A stretch of DNA of 64,000 bases from an uncultured Bacteroides sp. (lineage in GTDB: Bacteria > Bacteroidota > Bacteroidia > Bacteroidales > Bacteroidaceae): assembly GCA_900544075.1 (NCBI GenBank), contig UQTJ01000001.1, forward strand, positions 251,573 through 315,572, written 5' to 3'. Below the pieces are notes generated by a model, which was given only the letters and a program-made list of their open reading frames with translations, did not search any database and had not been told where the DNA came from. This document shows positions 19,207-27,958 of the stretch, piece by piece; positions within the stretch are counted from its first letter, which is position 1, and every line of letters starts with the position of its first letter. A program made the position numbers and the translations under genes.

Positions 19207-20742
19207 ATGAAGAACATCGTTTTATCTATTGCCATGATGGCAAGCGTATCGGCTTTTGCACAGCAGAAGTCTACGATAGAAATATATCCTGAAAAAGGTA
19301 ACCAGATTATACCGAAAGAAATATACGGACAGTTTGCCGAACATCTTGGTACATGTATATACGGCGGACTTTGGGTAGGCGAAGACTCGAAGATTCCTAA
19401 CATAAAAGGCTACAGAACAGACGTTTTCGAGGCACTGAAGAAACTGAAAGTGCCTGTACTGAGATGGCCGGGCGGATGTTTTGCCGATGAATACCACTGG
19501 ATGGACGGTATCGGTCCTAAGGAAAACCGCCCTCGCATGGTGAACAACAACTGGGGTGGTACGGTAGAAGACAACAGCTTCGGTACTCATGAATTCCTCA
19601 ACCTCTGCGAAATGCTCGGATGCGAGCCTTATATCAGCGGAAACGTAGGTAGCGGTTCGGTAGAGGAAATGGCAAAATGGGTGGAATACATGACATCCGA
19701 ACAGGGAAGCCCTATGGCAAAGCTCCGTAAGGAAAACGGACGCGAAAAGCCTTGGAAGGTGAAATACTTCGGAGTAGGTAACGAAAGCTGGGGATGCGGT
19801 GGAAACATGCGTCCGGAATATTACGCCGACCTGTATCGCCGTTATTCCACTTACTGCAGAAACTATAACGGAAACAGACTGTTCAAGATTGCAAGCGGTG
19901 CGAGCGACTATGATTACAACTGGACTGAGGTGCTTATGCAGAACGTAGGCCACAGAATGGACGGAGTGTCACTCCACTATTATACAGTGACAGGATGGAG
20001 CGGCAGCAAAGGCTCGGCTACCAAGTTCACAAACGAGGATTATTACTGGACAATGGGCAAATGTCTTGAAATAGAAGATGTACTGAAACGCCACATCGCC
20101 ATCATGGACAAGTATGACCCTAAGAAACAGATTGCCCTGATGGTGGACGAATGGGGTACATGGTGGGATGAAGAACCGGGAACTATCCCAGGACACCTTT
20201 ACCAGCAGAACACACTGCGCGACGCTTTCGTGGCTTCACTCACTCTTGATGTGTTCCACAAATATACAGACCGCGTAAAGATGACAAACATCGCACAGAT
20301 AGCAAACGTTCTTCAGTCAATGATTCTGACAAAAGACGACAAAATGGTATTGACTCCTACATACCACGTGTTCGAAATGTACAACGTACATCAGGATGCT
20401 ACCTACCTGCCATTGAACCTCGAATGTAACTACAAGGTGGTGAGAAACAACAGAGAAGTGCCGATGGTGAGCGCTACAGCATCACGCAAGGACGGACTGA
20501 CACACATCTCGCTGTCAAATGTCGATTTGAACGAGGAACAGGAAATCACAATCAAACTTGACGGAATGAACATCAAGAGTGTTTCAGGAAGAATCCTTAC
20601 TTCTGACAAGATTGACGATTACAACTCTTTCGAGAATCCGGACGTAGTTTGCCCTAAAGAATTCAAAGGTGCAAAAATCAGCAAGAACACACTTAAGGTG
20701 AAACTTCCTGCAAAATCAATAGTAACGCTGGAGCTTAAATAA
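19207..20742 (+). CDS. GH51 alpha-L-arabinofuranosidase, short form, exported
   Basis: This 511-residue GH51 enzyme has the length of the classic AbfA type. It carries a signal peptide (residues 1-19, SAFAQQ), whereas many relatives of this size are cytoplasmic. The N-terminus has IYGQFAEHLGTCIYGGLWVG, a hallmark of the group. The acid/base Glu is in GVGNESWGCGG and the nucleophile Glu in MVDEWGTWW. It differs clearly from the upstream GH51, so the pair is not a recent duplication. It ends the divergent arm of the arabinan locus and is followed by a hairpin terminator. I infer a complementary linkage preference between the two GH51 enzymes. Confidence 0.93.
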   Translation: MKNIVLSIAMMASVSAFAQQKSTIEIYPEKGNQIIPKEIYGQFAEHLGTCIYGGLWVGEDSKIPNIKGYRTDVFEALKKLKVPVLRWPGGCFADEYHWMDGIGPKENRPRMVNNNWGGTVEDNSFGTHEFLNLCEMLGCEPYISGNVGSGSVEEMAKWVEYMTSEQGSPMAKLRKENGREKPWKVKYFGVGNESWGCGGNMRPEYYADLYRRYSTYCRNYNGNRLFKIASGASDYDYNWTEVLMQNVGHRMDGVSLHYYTVTGWSGSKGSATKFTNEDYYWTMGKCLEIEDVLKRHIAIMDKYDPKKQIALMVDEWGTWWDEEPGTIPGHLYQQNTLRDAFVASLTLDVFHKYTDRVKMTNIAQIANVLQSMILTKDDKMVLTPTYHVFEMYNVHQDATYLPLNLECNYKVVRNNREVPMVSATASRKDGLTHISLSNVDLNEEQEITIKLDGMNIKSVSGRILTSDKIDDYNSFENPDVVCPKEFKGAKISKNTLKVKLPAKSIVTLELK

Positions 20743-20777
20743 AGCGAAGTATAGTAAAGTAAACAGATAAATTGCAA

Positions 20778-20810
20778 AGAGCCATATTCCGACAATGGGG
20801 ATATGGCTCT
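20778..20810 (+). terminator. Terminator hairpin after GH51 operon
   Basis: AGAGCCATAT at 20778-20787 pairs perfectly with ATATGGCTCT at 20801-20810 around a 13-base loop, followed by TAATCTTTT. It is 36 bases past the GH51 stop. Confidence 0.75.
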
Positions 20811-20860
20811 TAATCTTTTGTTATGTTTCCGTACGTTTATAGAAAAATTCTTAGACGCAG

Positions 20861-20954
20861 AAACCGTAACACGTACGTGTAACGGGTGGAACACGAACGT
20901 GTAACGCGCGTAACACGTACGTGACGCGCGCGTTACACGAACGTGTTACGGTTT
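20861..20954. repeat. 22-bp-periodic dyad array nested in a 24-bp inverted repeat
   Basis: Four copies of the 10-base dyad CACGTACGTG or CACGAACGTG start at 20870, 20892, 20914 and 20936, exactly 22 bases apart and alternating in the central base. The whole block is also a large palindrome: the outer 24 bases at 20861-20884 match the reverse complement of 20931-20954 with a single mismatch. It is GC-rich and full of CG steps, unlike the flanks. It lies between the convergent GH51 operon and the second HTCS. Confidence 0.85.
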
Positions 20955-20977
20955 ATAAATACGGGAATTTCCGGATA

Positions 20978-23900
20978 TTACTTCTGTTGCTTTATATATT
21001 CTGTCGGGAGGCAACCAATATATTTCTTGAAGCTCGTAGCAAAATAAGACGGAGTGCTGAACCCGACCATGGAGCTTATCTCAGCAATGTTATAACGTCC
21101 TTCCTTGAGCAGACGGCATGCTTCGGAAAATCTGATTTTCTTTATAAACTCTATGGCCGACTCTCCTGTTATGGCTTTCAGCTTGAGATGCAGGTTTGAA
21201 CGGCTCATGTTCATCTGACTTGCAAAATCCTCGGTAGAGAAGTCTGTATTGTCCAGATTCTTTTTGACTATCTCCACAGCTTTCTTAAGGAGTTCCTCGT
21301 CTACAGGATTGAATGTCACTTTCTCCGGCTCCACTGTAAGCTCTTTGGAATAATGCTCCAGCATACGGCGGCGCGTACGCATCATGTTCTGTATCTTCGA
21401 AATCACTAAAGAAAGCGAGAACGGTTTCGGAATATAGTCGTCGGCACCTGTTCCAAGAGCCTCTTTCTGGTCGTTCATATCGGTTTTCGCCGAAAGCATT
21501 ATCACAGGGATATGGCTTGTAGATACGTTCTGCTTGATGTTTTTGCATAACTTCACTCCGTCCATGACAGGCATCATCACGTCTGTTATCACTATATCTA
21601 CAGTATTTTTCTTAAGCAGCTCCAATGCCACTTCGCCATTCTCCGCCTGAAGCACAGTGAATACTTTTGACAAACCGGATTTTAAATAATGCCTTACTTC
21701 GTCATTATCCTCTACCACTAATATTGTACCTCTTTCCAGACTGTCATCATCTTCATCAACGCCTTTTACATCATCATCTGAATCGATGAAAAACATTTCT
21801 TTGGTATTGGTGAAATGTGCCGGTGTCTCTGTACCAGGCAAACTGCCGGCAATCTCATCCTCCTTATACACGGACATATCCTGAGGCAAATAAACGTAGA
21901 ATGTACTGCCCTTGCCCGGTTCGCTCTCCAGTTCTATAGTTCCATGATGCAGTTCTACCAGACGCTGTACCAGTGACAGACCTATACCACTTCCTATATG
22001 TTCGGAATCCAACTGGAAGAAACGCTCGAAAATCTTCTTGTGCTTGTTCGGCGCTATACCTACTCCGGTATCGGAAACACTCAATACCAGAAAACCGTCT
22101 TTCAACGACAGATTAACGGTAATACTTCCTTCCTTGGTATATTTGAACGAGTTGGACAAAAGATTATTCAATATAATCTCAATGTATTTTGCATCGGCAA
22201 GGACTTCTGTACCGTCCAGGTCGGATACAAGATTATAAGACAGCGATTTGTGCTTAGCGAGTTTCTCGTAGAAAGAGAAACATTCCTTTACTACGGAATA
22301 TATGTTGCTTTTTTCCACTCTTAGCTTGAACACACCAAGCTCGGCACGTCTGTAATCCATCAGCTGATTAACCATATGCAGCAGACGTGTAGTATTTCTC
22401 TCCACAAAACCAAGCTGCTCCTTCATCCATCTGTCCGTAGTACGCAACTTCATTTCCTGCACAGGGGCCATGATAAGAGTTAGCGGAGTGCGCAATTCAT
22501 GGGATATGTTTATGAAGAAACGCATCTTCATCTGATTTATTTCTTCCTGATGTATTTTCTCCTTATGCTCCATCTCCAGCTGCGCCTGCATCTGTTTTTT
22601 TATCCAGAAATGCCTCAGAACAAGAGATATGACAATCACAACCAGAACAAATATAAGCGTGCGTGCCCACCAGGTTTCATACCACACAGGCAGTATTCTG
22701 ATGTAAAGTGTTTCAGGATTATTATTCCATTTTCCGTCATTATTGGCCGAACGAACCTTGAAACAATACTCTCCGTGAGGGAGATTTATATAAGAGACAG
22801 AACGGTTGGACTGCACCTGAGTCCAGTTTTCATCATACCCCTCAAGCTTGTATGAGAACGTGTTATGCTGTCCTGCCAGATAATTTGACACAACGAACTT
22901 AAGAGTAAATGAGCGATGAGAATTGTCAAGTGTGATACTGTCCGTATCGGAAATATGTTTCTTCAATATTCCTGTATCATCGCCCGGACGTACCTCTCTG
23001 TCGTACAGCATCAGCTTTGTTATCACCGGACTCGGAGAATAAGGATTGTCTATAAGAAGTTCCGGACGGAATGTTGTTATTCCGTTTATACCTCCGAAAT
23101 AAAGCTGTCCGTCGGACGTACGGCAATGTGAATAAGAATTAAACTGGTTGCTCTGTATGCCATCGTCTATCGTAAAGTTTCTGAACTTATCGTTCAGCGG
23201 ACTGTAACAGCTGAGTCCCATATTCGTACTTACCCATATATTGCTGAAAGAATCTTCTTCTATACCATAAACCACATTGTTCGGCAATCCGTCAGCATCC
23301 GAAAGATGAATAAGTTCTCCCTTCTTGGCATCTATGCAATAAAGCCCCATCCTTGTACCTATCCATATACGTCCGTCTCCTGCCTGGTATATACATTGGG
23401 CAGTCTTTATATTACCGATACCTTTTATCCCGAATGATGTTTTTTTGAGTTTACCGTCTTCCACCGAATATTTCAGCATCTCGTCGTCAAGAGCTATCCA
23501 AAGACAGTCGGAAGTATCCTTATACATTGCATATATTGCCTTCCCGAACACGGAAGCATCTGTTTCGGGAGTAAAAGAACCGTCAGCGGTGTTATAGACA
23601 AATAAACCGTTAAGAGTGCCAAGCCACAGAGTCTTGCTGTCGCGCGGCAATATTACATATATACTGTTGGAAGGCGAGTTTATCTCGCTTATATATCTGT
23701 GTCTTATGCTACCCGTCCTGCGGTCGATTTCCTTCATTCCGCCTGCATGAGTACCGACATATACCTTGTCCGAAGCCTCATCAATATATACGGATTTCAC
23801 ATTATTTGACTCACGTGATATACCATCATCCCCAGAATCGAACAAATAAAACCTGAAAGTGCCATCCGCAGGGTTATAACAGTTTAGTCCGCCATCATTT

Positions 23901-25018
23901 GTACCTATCCACAGCCTTGATTTCTTATCTTCCACTATACAGCTCACCACATTGTCGCTCAATGAATTCTTGTAAGGTTCATGCCTGATGTTCCTGAACC
24001 TGTTCTTCAAAGGATGATAGTAATTAAGGCCGCCGAAGAACGTTCCAAGCCACATTCCTCCCTGATTATCCTTGTATATGCATCTTACAGAACGCTGACT
24101 GAGGCTTTCCGGGTCTGTCTGGTCATTAGTGTAGATTATAAAAGAATCGCTGGACTTCACATATATGTTAAGGTCATTGAATGTTCCGACCCACAATCTT
24201 CCGTTTGAATCTTTCGCCAGAGAACGTATATAGTCTGAACTTATGCTCCCCTTTTTCCCGTCATGACGATAATGTGCCATATCTCCGCTACGGACATCAA
24301 GCACAACCAGACCGCTTCCTTCTGTTCCTATCCACAACTCATACAGATTCAGAAGAAGCATACTCTGTATTCTTGAACCTATATCATAGGATGAGGACGC
24401 GACCAATTTACCCTTATCGTAAGAATATATCTGAAGACCGCCGTCCAGACAACCTACATATATTGAATTATTTACTTTATAAAGAGATGACACGTTCTTT
24501 TCGGAAAGTCCGGCAGGCAGCACTGCGTCTGAATAGGTCGAAGAGGGAACATCAAGCACCAAAAGTTTATTTCCCGAATTGACCATATATTTACCGTCGG
24601 ACAGTTCGACAATATCAGTCACAAGTACATTCTTTCTGTCCTTAATAAGGAAATTCACGAAACTGTCGGTAGCCCTGTCATAATACGAGACTCCCTTGTC
24701 AGTACCGACAAACACACGGCCTTTGCTGTCGGTCATTACGCATCTGGCTATATCACCTGCGATAGAAGTAGAGTCTTTGTCGCTATGACGGTATATTGTA
24801 AATTCATAACCGTCATAACGGTTTACACCATCGTACGTGGCAAACCACATATTGTCGGCATTATCCTGAGTAATGGAAAAAACCGTACTTTGCGAAAGTC
24901 CTTCGTTTATGGATATATGCGAGAATGTTATGTCTTCCGTATTGAAAGCCATAACACTGCTACTAAAGATAAATATGAATATATTTAACAGAATAAGACT
25001 GTATCTTGATAACCTCAT
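20978..25018 (-). CDS. Hybrid two-component system sensor/regulator, substrate unknown
   Basis: This 1346-residue HTCS has the full domain order. A signal/anchor segment (residues about 7-24) is followed by two reg_prop propellers (about 30-660), a Y_Y_Y domain (about 690-760) and a transmembrane segment with LIFVLVVIVISLVLRHF near 790. The kinase has HELRTP with His840 and an intact DTGVG motif. The receiver acceptor is Asp1146 in TDVMMP, and the AraC-type domain at the end has GFSTPSYFATSF. No SusC/D pair adjoins it. Upstream on the same strand is tatA, and beyond that a divergent heparinase II. Control of a heparin or heparan sulfate regulon is possible but rests only on proximity. All catalytic motifs look functional. 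Confidence 0.94.
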   Translation of the reverse strand: MRLSRYSLILLNIFIFIFSSSVMAFNTEDITFSHISINEGLSQSTVFSITQDNADNMWFATYDGVNRYDGYEFTIYRHSDKDSTSIAGDIARCVMTDSKGRVFVGTDKGVSYYDRATDSFVNFLIKDRKNVLVTDIVELSDGKYMVNSGNKLLVLDVPSSTYSDAVLPAGLSEKNVSSLYKVNNSIYVGCLDGGLQIYSYDKGKLVASSSYDIGSRIQSMLLLNLYELWIGTEGSGLVVLDVRSGDMAHYRHDGKKGSISSDYIRSLAKDSNGRLWVGTFNDLNIYVKSSDSFIIYTNDQTDPESLSQRSVRCIYKDNQGGMWLGTFFGGLNYYHPLKNRFRNIRHEPYKNSLSDNVVSCIVEDKKSRLWIGTNDGGLNCYNPADGTFRFYLFDSGDDGISRESNNVKSVYIDEASDKVYVGTHAGGMKEIDRRTGSIRHRYISEINSPSNSIYVILPRDSKTLWLGTLNGLFVYNTADGSFTPETDASVFGKAIYAMYKDTSDCLWIALDDEMLKYSVEDGKLKKTSFGIKGIGNIKTAQCIYQAGDGRIWIGTRMGLYCIDAKKGELIHLSDADGLPNNVVYGIEEDSFSNIWVSTNMGLSCYSPLNDKFRNFTIDDGIQSNQFNSYSHCRTSDGQLYFGGINGITTFRPELLIDNPYSPSPVITKLMLYDREVRPGDDTGILKKHISDTDSITLDNSHRSFTLKFVVSNYLAGQHNTFSYKLEGYDENWTQVQSNRSVSYINLPHGEYCFKVRSANNDGKWNNNPETLYIRILPVWYETWWARTLIFVLVVIVISLVLRHFWIKKQMQAQLEMEHKEKIHQEEINQMKMRFFINISHELRTPLTLIMAPVQEMKLRTTDRWMKEQLGFVERNTTRLLHMVNQLMDYRRAELGVFKLRVEKSNIYSVVKECFSFYEKLAKHKSLSYNLVSDLDGTEVLADAKYIEIILNNLLSNSFKYTKEGSITVNLSLKDGFLVLSVSDTGVGIAPNKHKKIFERFFQLDSEHIGSGIGLSLVQRLVELHHGTIELESEPGKGSTFYVYLPQDMSVYKEDEIAGSLPGTETPAHFTNTKEMFFIDSDDDVKGVDEDDDSLERGTILVVEDNDEVRHYLKSGLSKVFTVLQAENGEVALELLKKNTVDIVITDVMMPVMDGVKLCKNIKQNVSTSHIPVIMLSAKTDMNDQKEALGTGADDYIPKPFSLSLVISKIQNMMRTRRRMLEHYSKELTVEPEKVTFNPVDEELLKKAVEIVKKNLDNTDFSTEDFASQMNMSRSNLHLKLKAITGESAIEFIKKIRFSEACRLLKEGRYNIAEISSMVGFSTPSYFATSFKKYIGCLPTEYIKQQK

Positions 25019-25066
25019 TGCGCAATTGTGTTTCCAAAGTATAACTAAGCCCCAACCATAGCAGGC

Positions 25067-25279
25067 TTATTTCACTGCATCTTTCTTCTCTTCATCAATA
25101 GATGTAGATTCCTTTACGGATTCTTCTATTCCGTTCACTCCATCCTTGAAGCTTTTAACACCCTTGCCCAATCCTTTCATAAGTTCCGGTATCTTCTTAC
25201 CTCCGAACAATAACAAGACTATCAGTGCAATAAAAAGTATCTCCTGAGTTCCGATGCCCAATAATAACAATGTGTACAT
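25067..25279 (-). CDS. tatA: Twin-arginine translocase subunit TatA/TatE family
   Basis: This 70-residue protein has the TatA layout: a short hydrophobic N-terminal helix (residues about 10-26, ILFIALIVLLLFGGKKIPELM), the FGGKKIPEL hinge, an amphipathic helix (GLGKGVKSFKDGV) and an acidic and lysine-rich tail. TatA multimers form the pore that exports folded Tat substrates across the inner membrane. It lies 48 bases upstream of the HTCS on the same strand, and no tatC is nearby. It would need a TatC encoded elsewhere. The family is certain from the motif; the split between TatA and TatE is not made in this phylum. Confidence 0.92.
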   Translation of the reverse strand: MYTLLLLGIGTQEILFIALIVLLLFGGKKIPELMKGLGKGVKSFKDGVNGIEESVKESTSIDEEKKDAVK

Positions 25280-25500
25280 AACTATTATTTTTTAATGATT
25301 ACAAATATACAAAAATATTAGACTAATTTACATTGCAAATGTAATTATTATGTATTTCACGCTAATACACAAATGTTTAAATAAAGCCGATTCATGTATA
25401 ATGGACAATTTTAAAATCTTATTCAACAGTTTTGATATATTTCAGCACCAAATCAAAGTCATTTAGCATTTTTGAGAAAGTATAATGCAGATACAAATAC

Positions 25501-25508
25501 TAAATTTG
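25501..25508 (+). promoter_or_regulatory. -7 promoter box for heparinase II
   Basis: TAAATTTG matches TAnnTTTG, 30 bases before the ATG at 25539. The 25280-25538 gap is AT-rich and I found no further gene or strong repeat in it. Confidence 0.5.
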
Positions 25509-25538
25509 CAGATATAACAAGATAATTATTGTACAACC

Positions 25539-27854
25539 ATGAAAAGAAGAAGCATCATCATGCTGTTAAGCTTCCATTTCTTTTTAGGAGTCGGCTTATC
25601 AGCACAAACAAAAAGCACCGTGGAATGGCGCGAAGTAAATGGTGTAGAAATTCCTGTTCCACCATCTGAACATCCGAGATTGTATTTACGCTCGTCCGAT
25701 ATCCCTGAACTTAAACAGAGATTGAAGAACCCGGAAATAGTAAAGACAATAAAGAAGATGGAGAAACTGAGTAAAAACAGGACTCCTGAGGAAGAGGCTA
25801 AAGCTCCGGCAAAAAACGGATTCAGATATTATGCTGAAATGCGAGGAATAACAAGCCGAGTACAGCTTGATGCGTTGGACTATCTGGTGAGCGGAGAGAA
25901 ATCAGTTGCCAGAAAAGCCATAACAGCCATGCTCGACACATTGCGCAACACTAATTATGGAACGAAAGGTGACCTGTCAAGAGCCAGCGGATCTATGCTG
26001 ATGTGTGGTGCAATGGTTTACGACTGGTGCTACGACCAGATGAAAGATTCTGAAAAGAAAGCATACATAAACGAGTTTGTCAGAATAGCCAAGACTATGG
26101 AATGCGGCTATCCCCCAAAGAATACAGAACCTATAGCAGGACATTCTTCGGAATGGATGGTACTGAGAGATATGCTCTCAGCCGGTATTGCAGTATATGA
26201 CGAATATCCTGACATGTACAATTATGTAGTAACAATGATGTACAAGGACTATATTCCGGCCCGCAACTTCATCTATTCGGGACATAACTATCATCAGGGC
26301 AGCAGTTATGCAAATGTACGTTTCAGCAACGACCTTATATCTCTGTGGATAATGTCACGCGTGGGCGCAGGAGCAATTTATGACTCGGCACAACAGTTCG
26401 TTTTATACGATTTTATCTACAGAAGACGTCCTGACGGACAGGTTCTTCCTGCCGGCGATACCAATCCTAACAGAAAAGGCGTAGCCAATTATGCCCTTCC
26501 TGCTCTATTGGCTTACAGCTACTACAAAGACGGCTATCTGGCATACGAATATGAACGTACAAAGAAGATTGACAATCACTGTCTGATATTCGACATCCTG
26601 TGGAAAGACCTTAACGTTGAGCCTAAAGGTCCTGAAACACTCCCTCTTACAAAATACTCCGGAACACCGTTCGGATGGATGATTGCCAGAACAGGATGGG
26701 ATGAGAACAGCGTAATAGCAGAAATGAAAATAAACGAGCATTATGTAGGAAACCATCAGCATCTCGACGGAGGCTCGTTCCAGATATATTATAAAGGTCC
26801 ATTGGCACTTGATGCAGGAACATATCAGGGAAGTTCAGGCGGATATAACAGCCCGCACAACAAGAACTTCTTCAAGCGCACAGTAGCCCACAACTCACTC
26901 CTGATATTCAATCCTGAAGAGAAATTTGAATGTCATAGCTATGGAGGCGAAGACAGGACTCCTTTTGCCGGTAACGACGGAGGACAGAGAATGCCGGGCG
27001 ACGGATGGAACACCTGCCGTTCATTCAAGGATTTGCTGAGCGACGAATATACTACGGGAAAAGTCCTTGCACACGGAACCGACGCGGACTACATGGCACC
27101 GGACTATTCTTATCTGAAAGGTGACATAACCAGGGCATATTCCGACAAGGTAAAAGAAGTAAAGCGCTCGTTCGTATTCCTGAATCTGAAATCAGAGAAT
27201 ATTCCTGCCGCATTGATAGTTTTCGACAAGATTGTTTCATCAAACCCTGAATATAAGAAACAGTGGCTGCTCCACAGCATTGAAGAACCGACTGTAAAAG
27301 ACGGAACATTTACCGTTAAACGTACAAAGGACGGAGATTCAGGAATGCTTTACGACACCGTGTTGCTACCGGAAAAGGGCAACTTAGATATAAACACTAT
27401 AGGAGGCCCTGGCAAGGAATTCTGGGTTAACGGTGTCAACTACCCTAACGAGCCACGTACTCCGGACCCGACAAACGAAAAAGGAGCATGGAGGGTTGAA
27501 TTATCGCCTAAATCTCATGCAAGTGAAGATTACTTCCTTAACGTGATACAGGTAGCTGACAACAAATGCAAAAACATGCACAAGGCTGCACTTCTGAAAA
27601 GCAACAAGACTGTAGGAGTTGTAATCTCCGACAGAATAGTGACTTTCAGCAAAGACAGCAACACACTTTCCGGAAAATTCAGCATTGACATCAACGGAGA
27701 AGGAACTTTCAAAATTGTCATGACTGACATGAAATCCGGAACATGGCAGGTAAAGAAAGACGGTGAAGTATTTATCCCATATAAATGGGTACGTTCTGAC
27801 GACGGAATACTTTCGTTTGAAGGAGGAAAAGGACATTACGAGTTTTCAAGGTAA
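25539..27854 (+). CDS. hepB: Heparinase II, PL21 heparin/heparan sulfate lyase
   Basis: This 771-residue enzyme cleaves heparin and heparan sulfate by beta-elimination. A signal peptide ends at SAQ (about residue 23). Length and residue positions match the Pedobacter heparinase II known to me: His202 and Glu205 in GHSSE, Tyr257 in HQGSSY and His406 in GNHQH all fall at the published catalytic positions. His408 and Asp425 fit the structural zinc site, and the third ligand is probably His466 in FECHSY. Domains run as an N-terminal alpha/alpha toroid (to about 370), then a beta-sandwich and a C-terminal beta domain. There is no sulfatase, GH88 or SusC/D beside it, so its partners must be elsewhere. 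It has its own promoter and terminator. Confidence 0.92.
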   Translation: MKRRSIIMLLSFHFFLGVGLSAQTKSTVEWREVNGVEIPVPPSEHPRLYLRSSDIPELKQRLKNPEIVKTIKKMEKLSKNRTPEEEAKAPAKNGFRYYAEMRGITSRVQLDALDYLVSGEKSVARKAITAMLDTLRNTNYGTKGDLSRASGSMLMCGAMVYDWCYDQMKDSEKKAYINEFVRIAKTMECGYPPKNTEPIAGHSSEWMVLRDMLSAGIAVYDEYPDMYNYVVTMMYKDYIPARNFIYSGHNYHQGSSYANVRFSNDLISLWIMSRVGAGAIYDSAQQFVLYDFIYRRRPDGQVLPAGDTNPNRKGVANYALPALLAYSYYKDGYLAYEYERTKKIDNHCLIFDILWKDLNVEPKGPETLPLTKYSGTPFGWMIARTGWDENSVIAEMKINEHYVGNHQHLDGGSFQIYYKGPLALDAGTYQGSSGGYNSPHNKNFFKRTVAHNSLLIFNPEEKFECHSYGGEDRTPFAGNDGGQRMPGDGWNTCRSFKDLLSDEYTTGKVLAHGTDADYMAPDYSYLKGDITRAYSDKVKEVKRSFVFLNLKSENIPAALIVFDKIVSSNPEYKKQWLLHSIEEPTVKDGTFTVKRTKDGDSGMLYDTVLLPEKGNLDINTIGGPGKEFWVNGVNYPNEPRTPDPTNEKGAWRVELSPKSHASEDYFLNVIQVADNKCKNMHKAALLKSNKTVGVVISDRIVTFSKDSNTLSGKFSIDINGEGTFKIVMTDMKSGTWQVKKDGEVFIPYKWVRSDDGILSFEGGKGHYEFSR

Positions 27855-27896
27855 ATTACATAAGTATTACGCCTGGATAATACAGGTGATAAAGCG

Positions 27897-27931
27897 AGAG
27901 CCGCATTCGTTGGGGAAACGAGCGCGGCTCT
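27897..27931 (+). terminator. Terminator hairpin after heparinase II
   Basis: AGAGCCGC at 27897-27904 pairs with GCGGCTCT at 27924-27931, with a further short inner stem of CGT and ACG, followed by TAATG. It separates the heparinase from the convergent GH97 gene. Confidence 0.65.
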
Positions 27932-27958
27932 TAATGTTAATATCAATTTTTGTATGGA

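Noticed and set aside
20619..20894. Minus-strand open frame over the GH51 end and the dyad array
   Set aside because: It overlaps the GH51 C-terminus and the repeat array and has no coding features.
20861..20954. CRISPR array from the regularly spaced repeat
   Set aside because: The unit is 22 bases in total with no distinct spacers, there are only four copies, and no cas gene is present.
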